Shown in pieces: positions 23,188 through 35,187 of a stretch of DNA of 64,000 nt. The position numbers were made by a program, and so were the translations under genes. The first letter of the stretch is position 1. The number at the start of each line of letters is the position of its first letter. Origin of the DNA: Acanthaster planci (lineage: Eukaryota; Echinodermata; Asteroidea; Valvatida; Acanthasteridae); contig NW_019091680.1 of NCBI RefSeq assembly GCF_001949145.1, forward strand, positions 1 to 64,000, written 5' to 3'. Under the pieces are notes generated by a model, which had not been told where the DNA came from, ran no database searches, and saw only the letters and a program-made list of their open reading frames with translations.

Positions 23188-23424
23188 CTAAGCAACCCTG
23201 AACAACCCAAAGAAGGTGGTATCTGGATAAAGTGCGACGGTCAGGCCAGGAATGGACAGCTTGATTCTAACCTGGTCCTCAGCAGACATGCGCACCACCC
23301 CACCAATGAAGCACGTGCTCTGCTTGGCCTCGTCGCTGATGTTCGACTTGGTGCACGTGAAGCGTGGGCGGTCGTTGATGCAGATACTTTGGCCCACTGT
23401 GCTGTTTGGGTCGTAGAAAAGAAC
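23188..23424 (-). CDS. TNF ligand exon 5: C-terminal TNF domain
   Basis: Encodes VLFYDPNST through the conserved CFIGGVVRMSAEDQVRIKL strands to TTFFGLFRVA and a TAG stop. These are the E-to-H strand signatures of the family. The phase-0 acceptor is CCTCTAAG. Confidence 0.95.
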   Translation of the reverse strand, partial: VLFYDPNSTVGQSICINDRPRFTCTKSNISDEAKQSTCFIGGVVRMSAEDQVRIKLSIPGLTVALYPDTTFFGLFRVA

Positions 23425-26400
23425 CTTAGAGGAAACAAGAAACGTGGACCTCAACGTTTGAGGGTACGCTGATAACTGGTGTATGAAGTCGCATTTGAAT
23501 GAGAGTCACATTTCTAAACTGAAGACGTGTATGTGGGGGCAGGAAACGACAGTACCCTTTCTGGACAAGTTTCAGCGACGACTATGGTTAAGTGTACATA
23601 ACAGTTCCGACGATATCAACCAAAACTATAGACAGTTAGATGGATAGTCGACCATTGGAAGCAGGCCCTGTGGCACAGCCACTTTGCTGGTTGTCTCGAG
23701 TAAGAATGGAGAGAAACATTTGCTTGAAAATAACTGTGCGAGATGGCAGAGACCAACGCTAGAGAGCAGCCAACGGCAGCGTAATGAGCAAACTAAGTTC
23801 CACGTGAATTGTTCAAATGCAGGGTTCTAGGCTGACCAAATTTGGATGTACTGTATGCTTGTTAGTCAATGACTGCTTTGCGAAAACTAACAAGGTACCT
23901 GACTGTAGACGTAATACAAGCCGCTCTCCTTAACGGTGACTCCACCAAGAATGCTGAGTTTAAACTGCTCAGTCTCAAGGGTGTGGCTAGACATTCTCCA
24001 CACTGTAAGACCACTTATCCATCCATCTGTAAGAAAGTGCGTCATTGATTTAATCAACGGGTGTTAAAACTGCCCTTTCGAAGACTTCAAATAAGTTAAA
24101 CGTTGCCTACTAATAAAAGGATCATTGAGTTTCAATAGTCCATTGACCAGACTTTTGTTTTCTGTGAATATCGGACAAATCCAAAATGAGACTGCCACTA
24201 AATTGCCACATTACACACCAGGAGCCAGGGCTCACTCTTTAGTCGTGGGTTAATGACCAAATGTAAGACATTTGTGAAAGGGTACAACTATATGCATGAA
24301 TTAGCTAGTCTTAAAATTCCCAAGGGGTGTCGGATCTTGATATGGAGCGAGGATAAATTATGATGTCAAGCCAGGAGATGAAAAAATAAGGCTAATGTGT
24401 ACATTAAAAACACGATGCATGTTAAGAGTTAATTGCTTTCAAATGGGCAAATATCATGAGTATTAAGGAGAAATCTGAGTATAATCAAATAGAACCAAAT
24501 TAAAATGCTCATTTAGATGTTTGTTGCCTAGCAACCGCATCACACTTCTCAATAATCATTCTTTACCATGCAGATTAACTTACTTGAAACGAGTCTACGA
24601 CGGCAATGGGAAACCGATGCCAATTTTCTGAGAAGACTACTCCATGTGGTTATCAAATGGCAAGTCCTAAGAATTCGTTCTGGTGGACTTTTATACCAGG
24701 GAACAGATGACGTCACAAAGTAAATCTGATGTGCAGCTCTATTAACATAACCGATAAATACTTGACTTAATTTATGATATTAGATCATTTCTCCTTACCT
24801 CTGTCTAAGATAGGAATGTTGCCAAACCGGTTCCCCTCGATGTGAGCTGCTATTCCAAACATGTTCCCTGGAATGGTAAATCCACAGTGAGTTCATCAGC
24901 AAATCATTTCCATTGATGTAAGATGTCGTCTTTTCGTGTGGATACTTTGTTGGGATGCCTTAACCTTCGCTTCATTTTTTTTTCTTCCACAAGATAACCC
25001 CAAAATCGTGCACAGGGCAACACTGGGCACCTGTAGTCTCAGCACTTATTTCAGAGTGGCACCAGCAGCTTTTTTTTATACGTGAATGAAAAAGTTCATT
25101 GTGTCAAAAGGCAAGGCCATTCTGAGAACAAAGCACCCTGACGTCTATTCAGTTCGAACCAGTTAAGTGGGTGTGAGTTACGGTACGGCTGAGCCAAATG
25201 GGCCGACGTTGTCTCGAACGACCTCCATTTTGAGCGTGCGCTTCTGAAATTGAGAGGCCTGTATAAACTTGCCCAGTTAAACCCGTGCCTGGTTTATTCT
25301 ATCTGTTAAGCGAAAAATGGCGCCCTCTGTTTTTTCGCTGACTGATGTTCGAATACATTCTCAGTGGGATACATTGGACATTCAAGGAGTGAATTAGCAA
25401 TTTCAACATCACGGCAATGTCTTGTAAAACACTGTCTTACGCATACAGATATGACATCTGTTGAAATGACGTCATTATATTGCATCTATAACCATCACAG
25501 AATAATACATGGTTAATTGTAATGATTCTCATATTGAAAGAAAGGGTAGCTACAGTGCTGACTCCAATTAACAATTTTTGTATTGTGTGGCTTTATCTTT
25601 ATGCAAATTAGCAGATGAGCTTTAACGGTCCCATATCATCTATTCGTATCCTATTTGAAATTTCAGGGCATAAAGTTTAAAGGGTAGCTGCAATCAATGT
25701 TTTAAATACAGACCTGTAAAATGCACTTTTGTGCCTCAGTAAATCGTATTCTCAACTTCGGTTTAACTATTTCAAGGGGTATTTTAATACCTTTTGGGGG
25801 TTTTATGCTGATGAGTATTTCCATATTCATAAGCAAGACTGTGATGTCATCTCAGGAAGAAGCCTCATTGTTACTTTCGTTTGTACACAAAAAAGTACTG
25901 CGTTTTGTAGTTTTTCTTGTACTTAATTTTCTCTTCGTTGCTGATTCATTGTTGTTGATGTACATACGTAGCAATAATAAACCGTCAATCTCTCTCTCAG
26001 AATGTTTTCAGTTAGTAAATTCTGGGTTCACCAATTGAACAGAAATACATGTGCACTGAACCACGTCTTCCCTATATGACTTCACAGCAACAGCGCCCTC
26101 AGTTGTCTGGGAAAACATGGATAATTTTGAGTATTTGAAAGTGTACCAAATTTTTTTAAACAAGTAGGAGTGTGGAAGAGTTTTAATACATTGAAGAAAA
26201 GTACAAAGATGCATAAAAATTGTGTCGAAGAAACATGCATTGCAGCTACATTTAAAAATTAGCTCTGCCGTTATCGCTACTCTTAGGAGGGTGCAAATCC
26301 TGACCCCTATTTGTCATAAATGGGTCAGCATGGGATGTAACAATGTTAATATGGCACCAGACTTTTAGCAGTACAATATAGTATGTTTATATCCGTGAAA

Positions 26401-29400
26401 AGGTAACGCTCCTTCGCGTTGGACAAAAATCCAAAATGTTTCCACAAATGAATATTAATTAGCAAACTAAACAGACCAAGCTTCTCGGGAAAGCTTGGCA
26501 TGTTCCTGTAAAACAGTTCTGAGGAACAACACTAAACGTTCAACTTACCAGTGCAGTGTCTGCAGCCCGAGTCCTCTGGAGGCCCTGAAGGCTCCGGAGC
26601 GTGCCGACCCTCATCGGGAGAGCGGTTTCTCTTCCTATCCCTTCGCCTCTTGGCATTTCCGCTACTGCGACCTTGTGACCCACCGTCTTCCAACGGGGCT
26701 GCCGCCTTTGTGGACAGCCCAGCCTGGTCGTCGGGAGAGTCTCCGCTGTGCCGTCGGGACGGTCCAACGCGATCTCGAGATCTTGGTCGCCGGTGCTGCT
26801 GGTGGGGCGACTTGCTGACCTGCTGCTCAACCGATACGATATCGGCCGATTCACCGTCAAGTGGTGGAAAAGTTGAAACCGTCACCGATGGTAATGCTCG
26901 GGATGGTGTCTACAGAGCAAGAAAAGTTAGAGTTCAGCTTTTCTAATGGTAATTAACGTTTCACGCCACAAAAAGAACCGGGTAACAAACAAGCCATGGG
27001 TTTTACTTTTGACCTGATTACTCGATGTGAAGTATATTTAATTAGGTTAATGATCAATGTTTTGCTTCTATGGTTAGTCCATATAGCATTGTTTATTGTC
27101 ATCCATTCCCATGATGCACCTTTTGAATGTGGCAAAGGTTTATCTTCACAAGGAGGAAGAAATCATTATTCCATTACGAATTGTAATTGGCAATGAAATA
27201 TCAGTTTTAAAGATTGTTATTCAACCACTTTAAGTTTTTCAACTGACAAAGAAATGCTCACAATTAGGCTCTCGTTCAGGGGTAAATATTTTCAAAGGAT
27301 CCCCTAGTCGATGCTGATCTTGCCAGTGGGCATGCAAATCGACCTTTTTTGAGTAACAATGGGCAAAGTTCATTGCCAGGCTGTTTTACATTTCCACAAA
27401 ACAAACACTGATGTAAGTCAGATATAAGTCACGAAGGTCCAAAAGTCCCACTTTTTATTTGGGAACTCGTGACAGATTTTCGCAGAATTACTATTCACTG
27501 CAATAAAAAAAATGGACAGCAACCGCTCACTTTGGCGACACCACGACTACTATGATTTATGCGGATTGGGCCTTTTGTGTGCCTTGTTAGGGCCTTTATG
27601 TGACTTTAAACAAGACACAAACTGCATGTCATCTTATCACGCGCGACAGTCAACACAACTGCATGGGATTATTTTTAACTCAGTGAAGATGCCGAATAAA
27701 AGGAGAACCCTCGAAAACCGCATAAATCGACATTTATGACACTTCTTCGCCCACAACGTCGTAAAATTAACTTAATTTCGCGCGTTATGATTGGCCAACG
27801 CGTTGCAAACTCTTGGTGGATCTATTCTCTATTGTGAATCGCCCGTATTACAGCATTTGAAAAATTCATGGCTAATCGGAAACCTGTTTGTATTGGCATT
27901 TGCGGCATTGCGTGTGCGTGCTTTATATACGTGAAACAGATATACAGGAGAATGTTATTTTCATGAATTATTTACCACAAAGTGTGAACACAACTTCTAC
28001 TCAAATTCCCAATTTTCAACCTTCACCCGACATTTCGTAGAAAGCAACCCAGATTTACGGAGGGATTTTCCCCTGGGAGCAGTTTGGTCACGCAACAAAA
28101 GAAACGAGTAAACATCAAAGTTCATTCGCAGGCTTACGGGGCAGTCCCTAGAATAGCAACGGCCTTGGTACTGAACACCAAGCAAATTTCATTGTATTTT
28201 GTAACAATGTTGAGTGCTGTGGTAAACTCCCCCGCCGTCACACACAGAATGTGCTGGGAAATTGTACAAGTATAGCATTGTTGTATTCGTAAAAAACTAT
28301 CGACTGCCTCAATTGGAGTGGTAAGACTAGCTAGACCCCAAGGAGATCTCTTTTCTCACGGTGAAGCAGACTACAGAGCTTCAAAGAAAGTCAGCAACCT
28401 GTAAATGCACCCTGCTATAACCCCGAAAACAGTATCGCTACTTAAAATACCTTCAATTTTCTGTGCAAAGATTGGCAAATTCTCATCTACAATACTGTAA
28501 GAAACTGATTTTTGGACAAAGGTATTTTCGATCGGTCGCACGCAAACAAGACGGTGAGCAATTGGTATGCAGGAACGACTCCGTCGCTTTCGTACGTTGT
28601 CGCTCAACATTTCAAACTTAAAACATCATTTGAAATAAACTTTGTGATGATAACCAGGAACCTAATTAGAGGTGTCAACCCCATTATTTTCGCGACGCTT
28701 GTTGCCAGGGAATAGACCAGATATGTTGAATTGGCGTTTGAAAGGGCATCTGGCGTGGGGATGCAGGTCAGTATAATCCCAAAATTCACTTATGAACTAT
28801 AGAGTAGAGAATAGAAAGGTGGAAGGAGTGCAGAATAGAAAGGTGGAAGCTACCAATAGGAAAACCAGCTTGTGGGGATTTAGATGAAACCAGTGCCCTA
28901 AAAAGGTCCAGTTTGCTAAGGAGTGTCGGTATCAGTTTTCAAAATGGCGACAGGTTTCCCAACTGCTTTTATAAGGGTCACAATCCAGGAGGAAAATTTC
29001 CTCCAAAGGTCATCGGATCACACGTAAAATTGAACAGAAATTGACAGATAGTGAACTAAGCTTTGATTTTATGTGTTTCTCAGACACCGCTGAAATAAAA
29101 ATAATTTTTTTTTTCAAAGTTGTCCACAAAAGACGTGTATTTATAATACACAAACACGCTGACAAAAAGTCCTTGCGTTCGATACACGGGGCAACCCTAC
29201 TGTGCGTGCTGTGTCAAACAATCAAGGCCGTATAGAGACGACATTTAACCCTATTAATTCATGGTACATATACCTAATTGAACGCATCCAATGATTCCCT
29301 TTAACATAAATATTCCCTTTAATTAATATATACAGTGAAGGTCAGTGGCAAAAAATCGTATACAGTTTATGCTAAATAAGTGCTCTTTGCATCACTTTGC

Positions 29401-30584
29401 AAAATGACACGCTGATGAACGGATTGTGTGGTGGTTTTTGGCACATCGGTTAGCTTTCATATAATGCCTGAATAAATTCTGGTAATCTGATTCTCGGATC
29501 GCTGATCACGTGCTATGAATCATAACCGAAACGTTCTACTGCAAATTGACAGGAAAAGATTTTAAGACAAGTTTCAACTCTTTCAGAATCTTGCTTTGGA
29601 TCCGTAACAGCACAGAGAACGGACCTTGTTTTCTATGTGACAGACCCCACGCACAAATAATGGCGTGTAGACGTTTCTCTGTTTCAAAACATTGACCACC
29701 TTTTTGTATGGACGGCCCAAGTTAGAAAATGTTCACCGTTGGCAGAAATATTCGCCTCAAAATGCACACTTGGCTTCATCAGTGTTAAACTAGGCGCCAT
29801 ATTTATTCATTACGTTTCGATAGAAATTCATTACGTTTTGGTAGAAATATTTCTTATTGAGTTTTTTAATCCTCTACAATCATGCACGGTTAGCGAAATT
29901 TTGGCTTGTGACATAGCAAAAGAGAGATGCATATGAGAGCAAAACTTCTGAATTTGCAAAATAATGCCATCAACCAGGGTGAGAAAGCAGATAACCTTTG
30001 GTGCGTTGCTATGGGTGGGGAGCCCACATCTCGCTCACGATGGAGCGTTTGAGCAGAATCAGCAAGAAGCACAACCTCAAAGAAGTGAAAGGTCGCCAAC
30101 GCCTCAGGGAAATAGCAAAGAGAAGGAGAAAAAGAAAATAAATAAATAAATTTTGATTCCTTTCTAACTTGCAACAGAGGATTACCTTTGCTTGAACTTG
30201 TATTAACTCTAAGAGAGCCGGTGAATCCGTTGTATAGCTCGCTTCGTCAGAGGGCTGTTGGTTCTGATGTTCCCTAGTTGGCATCGAACAACGTCGACAC
30301 GCTGCCTTCAATTCGGCAACCTCCCGCTCCAGGGAACTCAGTCTTTCCAACAGCGGTCCCAGATCCACCGGTGTCGTCGCTGAGTCCGACGACACCCGCG
30401 GCTCGCCTGCGAGGATGGAAAGAAACGCCACCAGAGAACCGATGATGATGAGCGTCGCGACGACAGCCACAATCACCACGACGAGCACGGTTGTGGTGGT
30501 CCGTCTCAGAGCCGCAGCTGGCCTCGTGAGGGAGATCTCCGGATCAGTCAGGCGGCGATATGGATGATGATAAGACTTCACCAT
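23188..30584 (-). CDS. TNF-superfamily ligand, type II membrane protein (5 exons, complete)
   Basis: Cell-surface or shed trimeric cytokine of the TNF superfamily that would signal through TNF-receptor-type proteins. Exons 30186-30584, 26549-26909, 24799-24867, 23899-24026 and 23188-23424 join in frame to 397 residues. Visible: a short basic cytoplasmic tail, one membrane segment (about 33-58) with no signal peptide, a heptad-like stretch (75-96), a polar Arg/Ser/Pro stalk with a polybasic cluster KRRRDRKRNR (220-229) that includes a minimal RxxR convertase motif, then the TNF homology domain (about 258-397). Diagnostic strands are GIAAHIEGN, ESGLYYVYSQV (310-320) and the terminal TTFFGLFRV. 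Cysteines C334, C343 and C357 could form the usual loop disulfide. N-S-T (326) and N-I-S (347) are sequons. No collagen-like Gly-X-Y run is present, unlike ectodysplasin. The mammalian counterpart cannot be named. Long introns hold nothing I can support except a degenerate MITE-like fragment near 27.8 kb. Confidence 0.93.
23899..24026 (-). CDS. TNF ligand exon 4: central TNF domain strands
   Basis: Contains FKLSILGGVTVKESGLYYVY, the highly conserved G-L-Y-Y-V-Y-S-Q strand motif. It opens with two bases that complete D277 after a TTTCTTACAG acceptor and closes at a GTACCT donor. Confidence 0.95.
24799..24867 (-). CDS. TNF ligand exon 3: first beta-strand
   Basis: A 69-bp exon encoding NMFGIAAHIEGNRFGN, the A-strand A-H-(I/L)-x-G of the TNF fold. 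Phase-1 at both ends, acceptor CATTCCAG and donor GTAAGG. Confidence 0.9.
26549..26909 (-). CDS. TNF ligand exon 2: extracellular stalk with polybasic site
   Basis: Encodes residues 134-254, a low-complexity Arg, Ser, Pro and Gln rich stalk. The basic cluster at 220-229 sits before SGPPEDSGCRHC, which leads into the TNF domain. Acceptor TTGCTCTGTAG and donor GTAAGT are good. The large open frames on the opposite strand here are composition artefacts. Confidence 0.88.
27770..27848 (+). repeat. Degenerate right arm of MITE-like element A
   Basis: The stretch from TTGGCCAACGCGTTGCAAACTC to CTATTGTGAATCGCCCGTA aligns by eye with the right arm of the palindromic element at 8.57-8.73 kb. It is diverged and the left arm is not recognisable. 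It sits in the TNF ligand intron 1. Confidence 0.5.
30186..30584 (-). CDS. TNF ligand exon 1: cytoplasmic tail, membrane anchor
   Basis: Starts MVKSYHHPYRR and includes the transmembrane run TVLVVVIVAVVATLIIIGSL flanked by RR on the cytoplasmic side, as expected for type II topology. It continues into ERLSSLEREVAELKAAC, a short heptad-like helix. Donor GTAATC is phase 0. Confidence 0.9.
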
Positions 30585-31363
30585 GATGACAAACGATGTT
30601 AAATGCCTGCGTTGTGGTTTATTTCATAGTGCGGTGAGTGCTGATTATTGAGTGGAGTTGAGGCAAGCGTCACTCTTCACCTCCGCGGCAGCCGGGGGCT
30701 AAAGATTCATTTTGCATCATTTTTTTCGTCACACTTTGACTGCGAGATTTCGACCTGCAAGTTGGAATACAAAACACTGTCATGGGTACACTGGGTATTT
30801 AAACGGTAGGCTGTGTGAAAAGGAACAAAAGTAAGCATGAAAAGAAACGGACCAATACCATGCTGTCTCTCGACTGTCATGTTTCTATGAGGTATTGCCG
30901 AAAGTATGAAAGCCATCGCATAACAAGTGTTGTGAACCGCGGTTCTTCGGTATCGGAAAGCTGCCTTCCTCCTGGAGTCAGCTTTCATTATTGTGACTTG
31001 TCTTCGGCCTGGCGGCTCATGATACCCAGAAAGATCGACTAGCTAAACCCTGTGAAGCAGGGGCCACCAGTCAGTAACGTTTTGTGCATTTTGCAGAACG
31101 TCGTGTGCCCTGATTTGAGGCACTTTTGCAAAGCTACCCCATGCATGCCCCTTTAAGCTAGGCGTGCCTGTTCATTATGTATGTACAACACGGCCTCTCC
31201 CCTTCTGTTTAATAAATCTGATCATGCGGTTCCCACATCCAGTCTGGTATCCGGCAAATCCCATCTGGTATCCCCCGATTCTAGCTTGAATCCTATATTC
31301 CTCGACAAAAAAAAGAAACCTGCTCAAAGCAAGATCAAACCCAAACCAAAATTCTTGAAGCTG

Positions 31364-31490
31364 GGGCCGGATCCAAAACGGGCTTTATAAACTACGGCGA
31401 GGCCTAACTATCTGCCCGTCTCCGAGTCCGAGTATTTCCAATGGAGTGAAGACCTAGACCTAGCTCTAGACATCAGATTCGGATGCAGCC
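31364..31490 (+). mobile_element. MITE-like element C, copy 1
   Basis: Begins GGCCGGATCCAAAACGGGCT and ends AGATTCGGATGCAGCC, imperfect terminal inverted repeats. The core GTGAAGACCTAGACCTAGCT is shared exactly with copy 2 at 34.3 kb and, inverted, nearly so with copy 3 at 43.5 kb. About 127 bp, non-coding. Confidence 0.7.
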
Positions 31491-33490
31491 CGGGACTCTC
31501 TAAACATTTACTTCCATTATTTTTGTCAAGTTACACCAGCCCTAGCCTAGCTGCATTAATTTCAATAGAAATGCCTTTTTCGGTTCATCTACAACAGGAA
31601 AGACCAAACTACTTTGAATTAAGAACTTTACAGTGGCGCGTATAGATAAAACAACAGCTTTGTAATGTAGTGACAATTGTGATAACCAGCAGTCTGGCAA
31701 CAGCAGGTTATGGATCCCAATGCTCCTGCTAGCCTACAAGCCAAGAACTAGACCCATGCGCGTTTACATTGGAAGATGTCACAGCTCTCGTCCACAGGTT
31801 ACAAGACCTAGGCAATGTTCACTCCACTCGGCTTTGGCCTGAAATAACGCACGAGCCTACCATGGTCGTTGCCACAGCCCGCTCGCAGAGGGTCGTGTGT
31901 TACATGTATTTCAAGTTGTAGCCAAGCGATTTGGACACGGCCTGGTATCTTTGATGGTCATTTGAATAAAGGTTAGTGACCCTGAAGCAAGTCTGAGTTG
32001 TTGTTTTTTTTTCTATTTTGTGTCTACTTGAGGTCCCAGCCGGCCATTTCTTGTGAGATTAATTCTTAAATCAACCTCGTTTTTATTTTTACATAGAGAA
32101 AAAACCTAAACAAAACGTTAACCCTCTGAGTAGACATTTTGAGGCAACAGTGTCCAACGCGTGTTCATTAGGGGACAGAAAAACCTAACTAGGAGACATG
32201 AGAAATCACAGTCATGTCTGCCGTGTGCTTAAGGTCAGAGCTGTTCCCTAGCTCAATGGCTCAATGGATTTTCACTCGATTTCTCTACAACTTTTTGTAA
32301 ACAGAAAAGCGTAGGCCTAAAGTACTCACTTCAGGAGTTCGAATCTTCATTGCATGTGCGACAGCATGGCTGAAATCGTAGCCAGGTGATGCAGTGCCGC
32401 CATCAAAGGTCTTGCCAACTGCAAACTATATGCCGCGAAAAACTGCAATGAATCGACTACTTAGGACGATCAAAGGTTGATTATTTATGAGATTACTGAC
32501 CCGTGTGAGTATGTTCATTCATCGCGTGCGCGGTACCTGGGCGCGATGTAGTCTTTCCCTTTGTTGTCTGGCTGTCTGAGGGCGGGCTGTCTTTCCGTTG
32601 GGTTTTTATTCCCCCCCCCCCCGCGCAAAAAAGCGTTCAGGGCTTATTTACACACTCAGACGACTAAGTGGCAAAGAATATTGAACACAAAGATTTTTTA
32701 CTGGACCATTTACACCGAGAGTGAACTAAGCGCACAACATGACTGCCGTGTGTTAAAAAAAAGTAACTGTATTTAAAAGATTCCACGCTGTGCTGAGACA
32801 AACTAAAGGCTTTCTGGACCATCAAAGCTAGGTCAATCGACAGTCTCAGTTTGGTGTTTCTCCACTCCTTAGGAAGTCGTCCAATAAGATCTTTGTTCAC
32901 GTGGTGTTGTTCGATCGCTTTCAGGCGACTACAAGCGACTGGCTCTCACCGAACGACGCGCGCCCATGATGTTTATCGCCCGAAGATCTTTCTTGAAGTC
33001 ACCGGGGCACAAAGTCCATGTAATTATCGTTGGAGACTTTGTTTCGAAGCTTCAAGACCATGCACTGGTGAACCACTTAGCATGTTGAGGGCATCAAAAC
33101 TGGCACCATCAATTTGTGAAATTTCTAAAGGCTTTAGGGAATTTCACAACTTGGCTGTGATAAAGTTGACCCCTCCCCGCCCATATCCCTAGGTACATGT
33201 AGCGTGATGTTGCGTGTGGTCAGATCCGAATATCTGAGATGCATGTTGCAATTTTCGAAGGCTTGCAAGTATGATGTAGGGCCTTCCTACAGGATCGTGA
33301 AGCACTCATTCCAGCCATCATTTGCATATTATTACCGTCGATCACCATCCGCTCGATCTGAATAAAACGCATACTTGTCCACGATAACCAGATTAAAGCC
33401 TGATCCGGCTCTCAAATACAAGAAATCCAGGACGACTAGTCTCCATTATACAGCTAGCTGTCATGTCCCGTGGCCATGACCCTGTAAATT

Positions 33491-33504
33491 GCGCCCTCTG
33501 CTGA
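33491..33504 (-). promoter_or_regulatory. CTCF-like motif
   Basis: Minus-strand TCAGCAGAGGGCGC differs from the vertebrate CTCF core CCAGCAGAGGGCGC at one position. No binding can be inferred from sequence alone; related GAGGGCGC words recur in this window and may be repeat-borne. Confidence 0.3.
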
Positions 33505-34255
33505 TTTAAAGGATTTTTAAGTCTTGAAGTGTTGACTGGTCCCCGCCCCCATAATTATCAGATCCCACAAGCCGGTTTTCTTGAAAAGCTCGAGATTGTT
33601 TCTGCGCAGAGTAAACACATTTTGGCCATAATTTCAGAACTAATATCACCGTACATTTGATGTTTGCTATTGTTGCTTACACAATCATTATTTTTGGCGA
33701 CACGCGTTGAAGTTGATCCTGCAAATGTTGAATAACGCTTTAACGCTCCCACCCACGTATAAGCTAATTTCAAGGGGGTTACTGACAAATGACCAGGTAC
33801 CCTAATCTAGGGGGTAGGTAACTTTGAAATAATAATGCACCAACGGTTCATCAACAGTCATAGGATGCATGAACTTTATTTAAAACCTACACATAGGTAT
33901 AAACTCCATCTTTATTTTTTAACTTTAAGAAAAAATTAAAGGCAAAAAAGTACATAAAAAATAACAGGGAAAACGTCACAGAAAACTGGTAACAGTTACA
34001 CAGTTAATGGTGCAGTGGTAAAGTGTATCCTTACAGTCAGCACACCGTCCATAGTGGGCTGCATGTACATGTATTGCAGAGCTTTTACTTAATTATTGAA
34101 GCAATCACTATTTGATGCAAAATAGAGGGTGCTTTGTAACTTGCTCAGGCCTATATTCTTACATATGGAAGGCACCCAGACAAAAAGGGTATAGACCTCT
34201 ATCATGGGGCAGCCATCTTGCCTGTCTATCATTCAAGGCAATGTAACCATACTGA

Positions 34256-34367
34256 GGCCGTGTCCAAAACGGGCTTCCAGAGCTATGGCTAGGTCTATTG
34301 TCTACACGTCTCCACGCATGGAGTGAAGACCTAGACCTAGCTCTAGACGAGAGATTCGGATGCAGCC
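34256..34367 (+). mobile_element. MITE-like element C, copy 2
   Basis: Begins GGCCGTGTCCAAAACGGGCT and ends GATTCGGATGCAGCC. Internal GAGCTATGGCTAGGTCTA pairs with AGACCTAGACCTAGCTC, so the element is palindromic throughout. About 112 bp. Confidence 0.72.
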
Positions 34368-35031
34368 TGAGCCTGGAAGGAAGAAGAGTCGGTTCCCTTT
34401 AATCAGTATGTGAAGTTGCATCACTGTTGCCAATGGGTCTACCGGGAACAAGCAAACATGGCAGTACCACGATAAAGGTCTATATGATGAGGCAATGATC
34501 TATTCTGGTTACACTCAGAGGAAATGCCACAAAGTTTAAGTTTATTTCCTTTACTCAGTTAAGGAAGTACCCGTCTGGTGACTATACTCGTGTACCACAC
34601 AAAATTACAAATGAGTTTCAAGATAGAGATGTCGTTCACATCATGTCAATGGGAATGGGTTGTGGTGCACTCTAAACGCCACCTTTAGGAAATTTTCCTT
34701 CTGTAGCAGTTGAACCATTTTTGTTTTGATGTCAACATTCCTCGTCTGACCACTATTGACTTGAATAAGTCTTACTCCTGGCAGCTATCTCGGATTTCAT
34801 GCTTGCATGATCGGAAGGGAATTTTTCCTGGCACAGATATTGCTAATGAAACCAATCTTGGTGAAACAAATGATCTTGAACACCAACTAACAAGTTCTAT
34901 AAAAAGAAGTAACATGCAAGTCCATCATAAACAGATAAAAACTTTGCTCAAATGGGTTTTCAGATCAAATCATACAGATACGCAGAACCTACATGTATTA
35001 CAAGAGTATACTTTTCATCCACTTGGCGTAT

Positions 35032-35187
35032 TTACAGGGCGTAACGCTGGGCTTTCCACTTGAAGGCATTGCGAAGGCTGGACACCGAGCCCCCAACGAC
35101 GATGAAGGCCCAGGCTGTTTGGACAAGGAGTATGGCGTAGGCCACCGGCAGGGTGACTGTATAGAGCTGCTCCTGATTCAGAAGGGT
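35032..35187 (-). CDS. APH1: APH-1 exon 6: last membrane segment and stop
   Basis: Encodes TLLNQEQLYTVTLPVAYAIL and WAFIVVGGS, the last transmembrane segment and short tail, then TAA. Phase 0 after a CCCCCACAG acceptor. Confidence 0.95.
   Translation of the reverse strand, partial: TLLNQEQLYTVTLPVAYAILLVQTAWAFIVVGGSVSSLRNAFKWKAQRYAL

Larger units (their letters stand above)
30585..35031. other. Intergenic region between TNF ligand and APH-1
   Basis: Should contain the TNF ligand promoter and the APH-1 3' UTR. No supported coding exon; the open frame at 32851-33192 has no protein signature. It carries two copies of MITE-like element C, a poly-C run near 32.61 kb and a CTCF-like GCGCCCTCTGCTGA at 33491. 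A TTTATT at 34541-34546 is a possible AATAAA on the minus strand about 490 bp past the APH-1 stop. Confidence 0.5.

Noticed and set aside
26551-26946. Plus-strand frames opposite the TNF ligand stalk
   Set aside because: Shadow frames of a GC-rich, Arg/Ser-rich exon.
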